From: Niastella caeni
GTDB taxonomy: Bacteria; Bacteroidota; Bacteroidia; Chitinophagales; Chitinophagaceae
Direction of reading: 5' to 3'
Length of the DNA stretch: 64,000 nucleotides
NCBI RefSeq assembly: GCF_004834005.1
Contig: NZ_STFF01000009.1
Coordinates: 194,524 to 258,523, forward strand
Both the position numbers and the translations under genes were made by a program. This document shows, one piece after another, positions 8,634 to 17,779 of this stretch (the stretch's first letter is position 1; the number at the start of each line of letters is the position of its first letter). The notes under the pieces are model-generated. The model saw only the letters and a program-made list of their open reading frames with translations, was not told the origin of the DNA and did not search any database.

Positions 8634-11066
8634 ATGACTATTTCCTATAACTGGCTTCACGATTATTTGCCGGTAACCATTGAACCCGAGCGGCTTAGTA
8701 AATTATTGACCTCTGTTGGACTGGAAGTGGAAAGCCTTGAGAAATATGAGAGCCTGAAAGGTGGGTTAAAAGGGCTGGTGATCGGTGAAGTGCTGGCTGC
8801 TGAAAAACATCCGAATGCTGATAAATTAACCGTTACCAAAGTAAATATTGGTTCAGGCGAACCGCTGCAAATTGTTTGCGGTGCGCCAAACGTGGCTGCC
8901 GGTCAAAAAGTAGTGGTGGCTACCGTTGGCACCACCATCTATCCCCAAAAGGGCGATCCGCTTACAATGAAAATTGCCAAGATCCGCAGCGTTGAGAGCT
9001 ATGGAATGATCTGCGCCGAAGATGAGATCGGCCTTAGCGACGACCATGCCGGCATACTGGTATTACCTGCCGATGTAAAAGTGGGCACGCCCGCTGCAGA
9101 ATATTTCAAACCATATACCGACTGGATCTATGAAATTGGGCTTACCCCCAACCGCATGGATGCTATGAGTCACCGTGGTGTGGCCCGGGATGTGTGTGCT
9201 TATTTATCTTACCACGATAACAAGGACCTCACCGTAGTAGCGCCGCCGATCGGTAATTTTAAAGTTGACAATAATTCACTCCCCATTTCAGTTACCATCG
9301 AAAATACCAATGCCTGCCAGCGCTATGCCGGCGTAAGCATTGCCAATGTTACGGTAAAAGAAAGTCCGCAATGGCTGCAGGATAAACTGCGGGCTATTGG
9401 TCAGCGGCCTATCAATAATATAGTAGACATCACCAATTTTATACTGCACGAAACCGGTCAACCGTTGCATGCATTTGACGCCAATGCCATTTCCGGTAAA
9501 AAAGTGCTGGTGAAAAATCTGTCCGAAGGCACGCCCTTCGTTACCCTCGACGAAAAAGAAAGAAAGCTCAGCGCCGAAGACCTGATGATCTGTAACGGCA
9601 ACAGTGAAGGCATGTGTATTGCCGGTGTTTTTGGCGGCCGGCACAGCGGGGTAACCAATAACACTAAAAACATCTTTCTTGAAAGCGCCTGGTTCAACCC
9701 GGTGGATATCCGAAAAACGTCTTTCCGCCATGGCCTGCGTACCGATGCAGCTACCCGTTTCGAAAAAAATATCGACATCAGCAATACCGTAAACGTATTG
9801 AAGCGGGCCGCCCTCCTTATTAAAGAGCTGGCCGGTGGTGAAATTGCTTCGGAAGTAGTAGATGTATATCCTACACCAGCTCAAAAATCGCAGGTGCAAT
9901 TGAAATATCCCTTCCTGCGCAAGCTGAGCGGAAAGAATTATCCGGCCGATTCGGTGAAAAAGATCCTGATCGCCCTGGGCTTCGATATTGTAAAAGAAAG
10001 TGCAGACGACATTCTGGTTGCAGCGCCTTTAAGCAAACCCGATATTTACCTGCCGGCCGACCTGGTAGAAGAGATCATGCGTATAGACGGGCTCGATAAT
10101 GTTGAGATCCCTCAGGCAATCACCATTTCTCCTTCTGTTGAAACAGATCGCAACAAACATATTTACCTCGAAAAAACAGCCAACTACCTGGTAGGTGTAG
10201 GTTTCAATGAGATTTTTACCAATTCCATTACCAATGCGGCTTATTTCGACGACAATGAGTTGAGCACTGCTGTAAAACTGTTGAACAACCTCAGCGCTGA
10301 TCATAATATTATGCGTCCTTCCATGCTGCAAACCGGACTGGAAGCCATAGCGCATAACCTCAACCGCAAAAACAACGACCTGCGCTTTTTTGAATTTGGT
10401 AAAACCTACAGTACATCAGGATCAGGCAAATACAACGAACACGAACACGTATGCCTGTATATTACCGGCCAGGTACAGGAAGATGCCTGGAAAGGGAAAG
10501 GAACGGCCGCAGATATCTTTTATCTGAAAGGCATCGTGGCAAGAATATTGCAATTAACTGGCATCTCTAAAGCCACCTTCGCCCCGTTAACAGAAGGAGG
10601 TAATATGGTAAATGCCTTACAGATAACTATTAATAAAGATGTGATTGCCCGGCTGGGCCAGGTGAAGCCACAGGAATTGAAGCGTTTTGATATAAAGCAA
10701 CCGGTATTTTATGCCGATCTGGACTTTGAGTTAATGCTGAAATACATTTCCGCCACCTCTATAAAAGCAAAAGAACTACCGCGCCAATTGCCTGTACGTC
10801 GCGACCTGGCTATGGTAGTGCCTAAATCCCTTCCCTTTGCTGACGTTGAAAGCACAGTGAAAAAGGTAAAACTCGACAAGTTACAGTCAATACAACTGTT
10901 CGATATTTTTGAAAGTGAAAAGCTGGGCGCCGATAAAAAATCGCTCGCTGTAAGCTTTACTTTCCTCGATGAGGAAAAAACCCCCACCGATAAAGATATT
11001 GACGGTATGATGAATAAAATTATGAATGCCCTGGAAACAACATTACAGGCAGAGATCAGGAAATGA
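8634..11066 (+). CDS. pheT: Phenylalanine-tRNA ligase beta subunit
   Basis: The 810-aa protein has the full PheT order: a tRNA-binding EMAP-like domain (about 40-155, with AAEKHPNADKLTV and VCGAPNV), B3/B4 editing domain (about 215-390, with RPINNIVDITNF, QPLHAFD and RHGLRTDAATRFEK), B5, the catalytic-like core, and a C-terminal anticodon-binding ferredoxin-like domain (about 715-808, with LPVRRDLAMVVP). With PheS, encoded elsewhere, it charges tRNA-Phe and edits Tyr-tRNA-Phe. Length is normal. It is followed by a coiled-coil gene 60 bp downstream and then zapA, a neighbourhood I consider typical of Bacteroidota but cannot check here. Confidence 0.97.
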   Translation: MTISYNWLHDYLPVTIEPERLSKLLTSVGLEVESLEKYESLKGGLKGLVIGEVLAAEKHPNADKLTVTKVNIGSGEPLQIVCGAPNVAAGQKVVVATVGTTIYPQKGDPLTMKIAKIRSVESYGMICAEDEIGLSDDHAGILVLPADVKVGTPAAEYFKPYTDWIYEIGLTPNRMDAMSHRGVARDVCAYLSYHDNKDLTVVAPPIGNFKVDNNSLPISVTIENTNACQRYAGVSIANVTVKESPQWLQDKLRAIGQRPINNIVDITNFILHETGQPLHAFDANAISGKKVLVKNLSEGTPFVTLDEKERKLSAEDLMICNGNSEGMCIAGVFGGRHSGVTNNTKNIFLESAWFNPVDIRKTSFRHGLRTDAATRFEKNIDISNTVNVLKRAALLIKELAGGEIASEVVDVYPTPAQKSQVQLKYPFLRKLSGKNYPADSVKKILIALGFDIVKESADDILVAAPLSKPDIYLPADLVEEIMRIDGLDNVEIPQAITISPSVETDRNKHIYLEKTANYLVGVGFNEIFTNSITNAAYFDDNELSTAVKLLNNLSADHNIMRPSMLQTGLEAIAHNLNRKNNDLRFFEFGKTYSTSGSGKYNEHEHVCLYITGQVQEDAWKGKGTAADIFYLKGIVARILQLTGISKATFAPLTEGGNMVNALQITINKDVIARLGQVKPQELKRFDIKQPVFYADLDFELMLKYISATSIKAKELPRQLPVRRDLAMVVPKSLPFADVESTVKKVKLDKLQSIQLFDIFESEKLGADKKSLAVSFTFLDEEKTPTDKDIDGMMNKIMNALETTLQAEIRK

Positions 11067-11126
11067 TCCAAGTTTGTTATGTCACCCGGTAGCTATCGGG
11101 AATAAAACCAGGCAAAAATTTGTTCA

Positions 11127-11414
11127 ATGGAGGGATTACAGGAACAACTGAAACGCATCACAGACAAATTGCAGCAGGTGGTACAACGCTATCATTTGCT
11201 GCAAAAAGAACATGAGCAATTGAGCAGGGAAGTGGTGGCGTTACGTGATAAGGAAAAAACCCGGTTGATACGTATTGACGAGCTGGAAATGAAAATGACG
11301 GCATTACAAACCGTTACCGGTCAATTGAATGAAACGGAAAAGAAAGATGTGGAAAAAAGAATTAACCGTTACATCCGGGAAATCGACCGGTGTATTGCCT
11401 TATTAAGCGAGTAA
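11127..11414 (+). CDS. Small coiled-coil protein upstream of zapA
   Basis: The 95-aa product is almost entirely heptad-like helix (MEGLQEQLKRITDKLQQVVQ at the start), with regular Leu/Val spacing and charged residues, and no signal peptide. It lies between pheT and zapA. Size and coiled-coil character resemble ZapB, the ZapA partner in proteobacteria, but this is analogy only. A structural cell-division role is an inference from location. A gene on the opposite strand (11421-11705) lies between it and zapA, so they are not one operon. Confidence 0.7.
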   Translation: MEGLQEQLKRITDKLQQVVQRYHLLQKEHEQLSREVVALRDKEKTRLIRIDELEMKMTALQTVTGQLNETEKKDVEKRINRYIREIDRCIALLSE

Positions 11415-11420
11415 GTTCGT

Positions 11421-11705
11421 TCAAACCCGTTTTACGAGACGCATTTTCATTTCATCTTCGCCCTGGGAAAGCTCAAGGGTGTAAACGCCGTAAGGCAGAT
11501 CATTCAAGCCTTTCCAGGTAACTGTTTTATCGCCTTGTGGAATGTTTGTTTCGAGCCGGCTGCATTCGTAGCCCCGTTCATCACGTAAAATGGCTTTGAG
11601 ACTGGATTGAATGGGCGCGATCAACTCCAGTGTCAGCGCGTCAATGAAGACGTTCGACCTAAGTTTAGCGAACATGTTAATCGTTTGGTTTTGGTGAGTA
11701 ATCAT
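11421..11705 (-). CDS. Small protein resembling a stand-alone T9SS-tail-like beta-sandwich
   Basis: I start it at ATG 11705-11703 (94 aa); the frame extends to a TTG at 11738, and MFAKL at 11675 is another option. The body, AILRDERGYECSRLETNIPQ followed by GLNDLPYGVYTLELSQGEDE and MKMRLVKRV, follows the pattern of Bacteroidota C-terminal sorting domains: a turn, a L-xx-G-x-Y-x-L strand and a basic end. There is no signal peptide or preceding domain, so it may be a small cytoplasmic beta-sandwich rather than a secreted protein. Function unknown. Confidence 0.6.
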   Translation of the reverse strand: MITHQNQTINMFAKLRSNVFIDALTLELIAPIQSSLKAILRDERGYECSRLETNIPQGDKTVTWKGLNDLPYGVYTLELSQGEDEMKMRLVKRV

Positions 11706-11827
11706 AGAATACGAAAATTTGAATTTTGAACCATCCAAAACGATCCCTTGTAGCCCAGAAGTAAATGTATCCCTGTGTGTAATGTGTGTGGATAAAAATA
11801 GAACAAGCTTTTCAAACTTGCAAGCTC

Positions 11828-12118
11828 ATGGAAGAATTAATTCCCATAAATGTTTTGATCGGCGATAGAACCTACCGTATTCGGATCGCCCCTTCCGACG
11901 AAGAAGTAGTACGGAAGACACTTAAGCTGATAAATGATAAAATTCTGGAATTTAAAACCAACTTCGCCGGCAAGGATATGCAGGACTATGTGGCCATGGT
12001 AGTATTATGGTATGCCACCCAGCAAAAAGCCGCAGACAGCCAGCCTCTCATCGATAACCAGACGGGAGAGCAGTTGACGGGAATTGAGAAGTTGTTAGAT
12101 AGAATTCTACTGGATTGA
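11828..12118 (+). CDS. zapA: Cell division protein ZapA
   Basis: From ATG 11828 the 96-aa product begins MEELIPINVLIGDRTYRIRI and continues APSDEEVVRKTLKLINDKIL, the ZapA globular head, followed by a helix with MQDYVAMVVLWYAT. ZapA cross-links FtsZ protofilaments at the division site. An upstream in-frame GTG at 11786 would add 14 residues with no family support, so I prefer the ATG. A 7-bp repeat array starts directly after its stop codon. Confidence 0.88.
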   Translation: MEELIPINVLIGDRTYRIRIAPSDEEVVRKTLKLINDKILEFKTNFAGKDMQDYVAMVVLWYATQQKAADSQPLIDNQTGEQLTGIEKLLDRILLD

Positions 12119-12345
12119 GGGCTTGAATTTGTTACCGGTTACCAGTTTCCGGTTACCGGGGGTACAGGTTTCAGGAAAGGGCTTGAATTTGTTACCAGTT
12201 ACCAGTTTCTGGTTACCGGGCATTAAATCCGGGAACTTCATTATTTTCTGGCAACCCGAACTGAGAACAAGGACCGGGAACCTAACCGGTTTTTCCTCGT
12301 AACCGGCAACCGGCAACTGACTCCCTTGCAACCTGAAACTGAACC
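12119..12345. repeat. 60-bp tandem duplication of 7-bp repeats, plus an inverted array
   Basis: A 42-bp segment at 12119-12160 is repeated at 12179-12220 with two mismatches, an exact 60-bp period. It consists of GTTACCG, GTTACCA and GTTTCCG units. At 12297-12345 the complementary type GTAACCG, GCAACCG and CAACCTG appears. This occupies about half of the gap between zapA and rny. Confidence 0.85.
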
Positions 12346-12458
12346 TACCCCCCCAAACAAACATAACCTTAAAAAAGACGCACTAACAAATTCCCTGTTT
12401 TCCCCATCTACAAATAACTGACTTCAAAATGCTTGCGGTGCCGCTACCTCTTTTTTTG

Positions 12459-12466
12459 TATTTTCG
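12459..12466 (+). promoter_or_regulatory. Probable promoter of rny
   Basis: TATTTTCG differs from TAnnTTTG at one position, and a TTG lies at 12433-12435. The leader to the rny ATG would be about 75 nt. Confidence 0.5.
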
Positions 12467-12548
12467 CACATTCACATCTCACTATGGTAAAATTGCGACA
12501 CATAGAGAGGGAAAGATAATGTAGATTTTTCTAAACATGTAAAACACA

Positions 12549-14114
12549 ATGGATCAGAGTATGTTAACCGCTATAATAGGATTAGTGGCGCTACTGGCAG
12601 GTATAGTAGCGGGCAAATTCATATTTGCCAAAAACACTAAGCAAAAAGTAGACGAGGCCGAAACCCAGGCCCGTAAAATCGTTGCCGATGCACAAACGAA
12701 TGCCGAAACCATTAAACAACAAAAACAGCTCGAAGCAAAAGAGAAGTTCCTGGCCCTGAGAGCCGAGCACGACAAGGAAGTATTGGAGCGTAACCGCAAG
12801 TTGAGTGAAACTGAAAACCGGGCCCGTCAAAAAGAACAGTCCATTAACCAGAAGGCCGACCAACTGGATAAACAGATCAAGGAAAACGAAGCAATAAAAG
12901 ATAACCTGAACCGGCAGATCGAAGTAGTGAACCTGAAGCGTACCGAGCTCGAAAAACACCAGGAAGAACACATTCGCCGCCTTGAAAAAATTGCAGGTTT
13001 AACTGCAGATGAAGCCAAGAAACAACTGATCGAAAGCCTTAAGCAGGAAGCCCACACCCAGGCACTGGCCTTACAGCAGGAAATTGTAGACGACGCCCGC
13101 CAGAAAGCCAACAAGGAAGCCCGCAAGATCATCATTCAAACCATTCAGCGTACCGCCGCTGAACAGGCCATTGAAAACTCCATCACTGTATTCAACCTCG
13201 AAAGCGATGAAATAAAAGGCCAGATCATTGGTCGTGAAGGCCGTAACATCAGGGCTATTGAAGCCGCTACCGGTGTTGACCTCATCGTTGACGATACCCC
13301 GGAAGCCATCATCCTTTCTTCTTTCGATCCCCTGCGTCGCGAAATTGCCCGGTTAAGCTTACAACGACTGGTAGCCGATGGCCGTATACACCCGGCCCGT
13401 ATCGAAGAAGTTGTAGAGAAAACCCGCCGCCAGATCGAAGAACAGGTAATAGAAATAGGCGAACGTACCGTAATAGAATTAGGGATCCATGGCTTACATA
13501 AAGAACTGGTTCGTATCGTAGGTAAAATGCGTTTCCGTTCTTCTTATGGCCAAAACCTGTTGATGCACAGCCGTGAGGTGGCCAACCTGTGCGGTATTAT
13601 GGCTGCCGAGCTGGGCCTTAATCCCAAACTGGCCAAACGCGCCGGCTTGTTACACGATATTGGTAAGGTGCCCGATGAAGAATCTGAACTGAGCCACGCC
13701 CTGCTGGGAGCCAAGCTGGCTGAAAAATATGGTGAGAACCCGGCCGTAGTAAATGCGATCGGCGCCCACCACGATGAAATGGAAATGCAATACGTGATCT
13801 CTCCCATTGTTCAGGCTTGCGACGCCATCAGCGGCGCCCGTCCTGGCGCCCGCAGGGAGATCATGCAACAATACTTACAGCGTATCAAGGAGTTGGAAAA
13901 CCTGGCATTGTCGTACCAGGGTGTTGAGAAAGCCTACGCCATCCAGGCTGGACGCGAGTTACGGGTAATTGTAGAAGCAGAGAAAGTAACAGACAATGAT
14001 TCTGATAAACTTTCGTTTGATATTGCGCAGAAGATCCAGACCGAAATGACCTACCCCGGCCAGATCAAAGTAACCGTGATCAGAGAAAAACGGGCGGTAA
14101 ACGTGGCGAAATAG
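12549..14114 (+). CDS. rny: Ribonuclease Y
   Basis: The 521-aa protein has the RNase Y layout: one N-terminal membrane helix (about 5-25), a long coiled coil (about 30-190), a KH domain (about 205-270, with GQIIGREGRNIRAIEAATG), and an HD domain with the metal-binding His-Asp at 369-370 in LLHDIGKVPDE. The HD domain is followed by IGAHHDEME. It is a membrane-anchored endoribonuclease that starts mRNA decay. Length is standard (about 520). It is probably monocistronic. Confidence 0.96.
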   Translation: MDQSMLTAIIGLVALLAGIVAGKFIFAKNTKQKVDEAETQARKIVADAQTNAETIKQQKQLEAKEKFLALRAEHDKEVLERNRKLSETENRARQKEQSINQKADQLDKQIKENEAIKDNLNRQIEVVNLKRTELEKHQEEHIRRLEKIAGLTADEAKKQLIESLKQEAHTQALALQQEIVDDARQKANKEARKIIIQTIQRTAAEQAIENSITVFNLESDEIKGQIIGREGRNIRAIEAATGVDLIVDDTPEAIILSSFDPLRREIARLSLQRLVADGRIHPARIEEVVEKTRRQIEEQVIEIGERTVIELGIHGLHKELVRIVGKMRFRSSYGQNLLMHSREVANLCGIMAAELGLNPKLAKRAGLLHDIGKVPDEESELSHALLGAKLAEKYGENPAVVNAIGAHHDEMEMQYVISPIVQACDAISGARPGARREIMQQYLQRIKELENLALSYQGVEKAYAIQAGRELRVIVEAEKVTDNDSDKLSFDIAQKIQTEMTYPGQIKVTVIREKRAVNVAK

Positions 14115-14176
14115 AAAAAAATACAGTAAAATCGGGTGGTTTAGGAAATTAAAAATCAGAAATTGGAATTTTTCAT

Positions 14177-14184
14177 TACCTTTG
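14177..14184 (+). promoter_or_regulatory. Bacteroidota -7 element for rplS
   Basis: TACCTTTG is an exact TAnnTTTG match 22 nt before the ATG at 14206. It overlaps the TTG at 14182, so that TTG cannot be the start codon. Confidence 0.75.
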
Positions 14185-14205
14185 CCTCCCCAAAATTTGA
14201 ATGTC

Positions 14206-14586
14206 ATGAATGCAGCAGTTCAATTTGTACATGAGCAGTTGACAGGAAAAAAAGAGTTCCCGAAGTTTAAAGCGGGTGACAATATAACTGTAAACTATAA
14301 AATTATCGAAGGTGGTAAAGAGCGTATCCAAAGTTTCCGTGGCGATGTTATCAAACGCCAGGGACAAGGCGGTACAGCAACCTTTACTGTACGTAAAATC
14401 TCCGATAGTGTAGGTGTTGAAAGAACGTTCCCTATATATTCACCCAATATTGAATCTATTGAGTTGAATAAAACAGGTCGTGTTCGTCGTGCAAAACTTT
14501 ACTTCCTGCGTCAACGCAGTGGTAAAAGTGCAAGGATCAAAGAAAAACGCGTCAACACAGCAGCAACTGCTGCAGTGGCTCAATAA
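14206..14586 (+). CDS. rplS: Large ribosomal subunit protein bL19
   Basis: The 126-aa product starts MNAAVQFVHEQLTGKKEFPK and contains the L19 hallmarks GDNITVNYKIIEGGKERIQS, FRGDVIKRQGQG, TFTVRKIS, VGVERTFPIYSP and KLYFLRQRSGKSARIKEK. L19 sits at the 30S-50S interface. The C-terminal TAATAAVAQ is a short lineage-specific tail. Its start is fixed by the promoter immediately upstream. It stands alone here, without trmD/rimM/rpsP. Confidence 0.96.
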   Translation: MNAAVQFVHEQLTGKKEFPKFKAGDNITVNYKIIEGGKERIQSFRGDVIKRQGQGGTATFTVRKISDSVGVERTFPIYSPNIESIELNKTGRVRRAKLYFLRQRSGKSARIKEKRVNTAATAAVAQ

Positions 14587-14607
14587 CCACTTGTACATAA
14601 AACTATT

Positions 14608-14638
14608 TAAAGCGGGATCAATAGGTTCCGCTTTTTTA
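14608..14638 (+). terminator. Rho-independent terminator of rplS
   Basis: AAAGCGGGATC and the near-complement GGTTCCGCTTT form a stem around AATA, followed by TTTTTT. Confidence 0.85.
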
Positions 14639-14736
14639 TTACCCGCATATGTTAAGTACCGGCAAAAAGGCCTTTTTAACCGATGGGTTCATGTAATTTG
14701 CGCCACATTTATGCGTTTTACATTCGTAAAAGAGCG

Positions 14737-14744
14737 TACTTTTG
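14737..14744 (+). promoter_or_regulatory. Bacteroidota -7 element for tatA
   Basis: TACTTTTG matches TAnnTTTG and lies 28 nt before the tatA ATG at 14772. Confidence 0.7.
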
Positions 14745-14771
14745 TATTTCTAACTATTAAAAAGCTTTATC

Positions 14772-15011
14772 ATGTTACTTAGTATTAATAACCTGTTGTT
14801 CATCTCAATGCCTGGCGGTAGCGAGTGGTTGCTGATTGTATTGGCAGTGTTGGTATTGTTTGGTGGACGTAAAATACCTGAGTTCATGCGTGGTATTGGC
14901 CGTGGTATCCGTGAGTTTAACGATGCCAAGAACAATGTAAAGAAAGAAATTGAAGACGGCATTAGTGAGAAGGATACTAAACAGGCTTCTTCTACTACTT
15001 CAGCTCGCTAA
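14772..15011 (+). CDS. tatA: Twin-arginine translocase subunit TatA/TatE
   Basis: The 79-aa product has the TatA layout: a short periplasmic N-terminus, one membrane helix (EWLLIVLAVLVLFGGRKIPE, about 18-37) containing the FGGRKIPE hinge, then an amphipathic helix (FMRGIGRGIREFNDAK) and a polar acidic tail. TatA oligomers form the translocation pathway for folded proteins with twin-arginine signals. TatC is not in this window. Start and promoter agree. Confidence 0.93.
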   Translation: MLLSINNLLFISMPGGSEWLLIVLAVLVLFGGRKIPEFMRGIGRGIREFNDAKNNVKKEIEDGISEKDTKQASSTTSAR

Positions 15012-15070
15012 TTAGACATTACATACTAATTTTCTGTAACCGTTTTGTATTTCAAAGCCGGTAACAACCT

Positions 15071-16516
15071 TTGTATAAGTATCACTCAATAAAACAATAC
15101 CACCAGGACCTGCTTACCGGCACAATATCATGTGTTGATGCGGTTCAGCACTACCTGCAGCAGATCGATGCGCGCAAGCACCTGAATGCGTATGTACAAA
15201 CGTATGCAGAAGAAGCGCTGCAACGGGCCGCTGACCTCGATGCCAACCGCAAAGCCGGGAAACCTACAGGCAAACTCCACGGTGTTGTAATAGCCATTAA
15301 GGATGTAATTGCCTATAAAGACCACCCGCTTACCGCCGCCTCTAAGATCCTGGAAGGGTTCAAACCCGTTTTTAATGCAACCGCTGTTGAAAGATTACTG
15401 GCTGAAGAAGCCATTATCATAGGACATACCAACTGCGATGAATTTGCCATGGGCTCTACCAATGAAAATTCATCGTATGGCAAAGTGCTGAACGCGCTGG
15501 ACGAGACCCGGGTGCCCGGTGGTTCTTCCGGAGGTTCGGCTGTTGCCGTTCAGGCCGACCTGTGTATGGTAAGCCTCGGTAGCGATACCGGCGGTTCCGT
15601 ACGACAGCCGGCCGATTTCTGTGGCGTAGTGGGCCTTAAACCCACTTATGGCCGTATTTCGCGGCACGGGCTTATTGCCTATGCTTCTTCCTTCGATCAA
15701 ATAGGCATTTTTGCCAACAATGTGCCCGACGTAGCCCTGGTGCTGGAAGTAATTGCCGGCCCCGATGACTTCGATAGCACAGGCGCACAGCAAAAGGTAG
15801 ATGCGTACAGCAATCTTACCCCATTGCCTTCCAAACCACTCCGGATCGCGTATTTCAAAGAAGCCCTGGAAAGCCCGGCGCTCGATAAAGAGATTGGCGA
15901 ATCGATCCTGGAGTTCACGAAAAAATTGCAGGCCGAAGGCCATACCGTAGAACCTGTAGATTTTGAATACCTCGATTTCATTGTTCCCGCCTACTATATT
16001 TTAACCACCGCAGAAGCCTCCTCTAACCTCTCCCGGTACGATGGGGTGAAATATGGACACCGGAATGTTGGTAAAAACATTTCTTTAACAGATTTTTATT
16101 GTGCCAGCCGGTCAGAAGGTTTTGGCTGGGAGGTAAAAAGACGCATCATGCTGGGAACCTTCGTTTTAAGCGCGGGATACTACGATGCGTATTTTACCAA
16201 AGCCCAACAGGTGCGCAAGTTGTTGGTTGACAAGATTAACCTGATCTTCAACCAGTTCGACGCCATCCTGCTGCCTACCGCCCCCTCTACCGCATTTACT
16301 ATTGGCGAAAAGACCGAAGACCCTATTTCCATGTACCTGGCTGACATTTTTACAGTTTTTTCGAACCTAACCGGTATTCCCACCATCTCCATCCCGCTTT
16401 TTTGGCATAGTAATGGTATGCCCTATGGGGTGCAGATTATGACAAACCAATTTTCCGAGTTATATTTGCTCCAGCTATCCCAACAGTGGATGCAACAGTT
16501 CAGACATGCCGGCTAA
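15071..16516 (+). CDS. gatA: Amidase / glutamyl-tRNA(Gln) amidotransferase subunit A, TTG start
   Basis: The 481-aa product is an amidase-signature enzyme. The Ser-cisSer-Lys triad is Lys77 (AIKDVI), Ser152 (PGGSSGGSA) and Ser176 (DTGGSVRQPADF). Length and similarity to GatA fit the subunit that releases ammonia from glutamine for transamidation of Glu-tRNA(Gln). No gatB or gatC is adjacent, so a free amidase is possible. The only usable start is TTG at 15071: an in-frame stop lies at 15062-15064 and the first internal ATG comes after more than 120 essential residues. No strong ribosome binding site is visible, as usual in this phylum. Confidence 0.88.
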   Translation: MYKYHSIKQYHQDLLTGTISCVDAVQHYLQQIDARKHLNAYVQTYAEEALQRAADLDANRKAGKPTGKLHGVVIAIKDVIAYKDHPLTAASKILEGFKPVFNATAVERLLAEEAIIIGHTNCDEFAMGSTNENSSYGKVLNALDETRVPGGSSGGSAVAVQADLCMVSLGSDTGGSVRQPADFCGVVGLKPTYGRISRHGLIAYASSFDQIGIFANNVPDVALVLEVIAGPDDFDSTGAQQKVDAYSNLTPLPSKPLRIAYFKEALESPALDKEIGESILEFTKKLQAEGHTVEPVDFEYLDFIVPAYYILTTAEASSNLSRYDGVKYGHRNVGKNISLTDFYCASRSEGFGWEVKRRIMLGTFVLSAGYYDAYFTKAQQVRKLLVDKINLIFNQFDAILLPTAPSTAFTIGEKTEDPISMYLADIFTVFSNLTGIPTISIPLFWHSNGMPYGVQIMTNQFSELYLLQLSQQWMQQFRHAG

Positions 16517-16661
16517 TGAAAAGCCTAAACCCCTTCGACCCCCGGCAATACAATAAGGAACTGTTTCTCCAATCCTAGAGAAAACTTCAATCCGTTTCAT
16601 CCTGTGTAAACATTCACTCAATCCATACCGCCGGGTCGATCATTATTGGCTTTAAACGACG

Positions 16662-17750
16662 ATGATGAAACGAAAACTTTTTATTTCGGGTATTTTAGGC
16701 CTGGGCGTGTTATGCATGGCATACAGTACTGACCACGGAATAGCAATCAACCCTAATGGGAAAAAGCTTAACAAAATTGTTCTTTCGCAACAATTCGAAT
16801 TCCCTGGAAAAGTAGTAAATGACTCCGCAGACCCCCAGGAAGAAGATTTAACCCATGCGTTCGAATTGGGTTACAATGCCTCCAATGGCATCCGTTTAAA
16901 TCCCCGCGCTATTCAATTTGTGCAGGATTATATGGAAAAAAATGGCGAAGACCTTCGTAAAATGAAGGGCTGGGCCAAACCATACTTCAATATGATGGAT
17001 GGTGTATTGAAGAAATACGGACTTCCTTCAGAATTAAAATATCTGGCAGTTATTGAATCTGAATTAAAGTCAACCGCTACCTCCTGGGCTGGCGCCGTTG
17101 GTCCATGGCAATTAATGCCGCAAACCGCACGCGATCTGGGCTTGAAGGTTAACCGCAGCGTTGACGAACGTAAGAATTATACTAAGAGTACGCATGCGGC
17201 CGCCTTATACCTCCGCGACCTGTACCGGGAGTTCAACGACTGGTTACTGGTGATCGCGGCCTACAATGGCGGGCCCGCCAACGTATACAGCGCTATTAAA
17301 AAGAGCCAGGGCAGCCGTAATTTCTGGAAGCTGCAATATTATTTACCGGCCGAAACCCGCATGCACGTAAAGAAGTTCATTGGCACCCATTATATCTTTG
17401 AAGGGCAGGGCAGCGTAACCACCTTAACCAAGGCTGAGGTTACCGAGCAATTGGGCGTTACTGCCACCTACCTCATCAATCGCCGGTTAACCACCGCCGA
17501 ACTGAGTGGTGCTAAAAGCATGGAAGTATCGGGCAAGTATTATTCAGCCGCCATTGTAAAGAATATTATGATGGATGCAACTGAGTTCAACCGGTACAAT
17601 CCCGATTTTGATGCCATCATGGCCAGCAATAACAACGCCTACGAAATGAAATTGCCAGCCGATAAAATGGATCTTTTCGTAGCCAATAAATATATTATTC
17701 TCAACGAGAGCGTACAGATGTTGTTAAACGGCGCTACTGTGATCAAGTAA
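16662..17750 (+). CDS. Exported lytic transglycosylase (SLT domain)
   Basis: The 362-aa protein has an N-terminal hydrophobic segment (about 5-22) consistent with a signal peptide or anchor. The SLT fold spans about 110-260: catalytic Glu132 in AVIESELKS, then GAVGPWQLMPQTARDLGL, AALYLRDLYREF and AAYNGGPANV. It would cleave peptidoglycan glycan strands in the periplasm. It resembles MltD but no LysM repeat is obvious; the last 90 residues are a separate, unrecognised domain. Two adjacent ATG codons (16662 and 16665) are possible starts. A strong terminator follows. Confidence 0.88.
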   Translation: MMKRKLFISGILGLGVLCMAYSTDHGIAINPNGKKLNKIVLSQQFEFPGKVVNDSADPQEEDLTHAFELGYNASNGIRLNPRAIQFVQDYMEKNGEDLRKMKGWAKPYFNMMDGVLKKYGLPSELKYLAVIESELKSTATSWAGAVGPWQLMPQTARDLGLKVNRSVDERKNYTKSTHAAALYLRDLYREFNDWLLVIAAYNGGPANVYSAIKKSQGSRNFWKLQYYLPAETRMHVKKFIGTHYIFEGQGSVTTLTKAEVTEQLGVTATYLINRRLTTAELSGAKSMEVSGKYYSAAIVKNIMMDATEFNRYNPDFDAIMASNNNAYEMKLPADKMDLFVANKYIILNESVQMLLNGATVIK

Positions 17751-17779
17751 TCCTTCGAATCCGCTCAGGACGTTATTCA

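Noticed and set aside
8344..8637. 97-aa open frame upstream of pheT
   Set aside because: Most of it is 7-bp repeat sequence plus the pheT promoter, and it overlaps the pheT start.
9288..9899. 203-aa open frame antisense to pheT
   Set aside because: It lies fully inside the conserved pheT sequence and resembles no family.
12107..12364. 85-aa minus-strand frame after zapA
   Set aside because: It consists of translated repeat units.
12591..12971. 126-aa hydrophobic open frame antisense to rny
   Set aside because: It arises from the Lys/Glu-rich coiled-coil codons of RNase Y read backwards.
15470..15943. 157-aa open frame antisense to gatA
   Set aside because: It mirrors the amidase core, which is certain on the plus strand.
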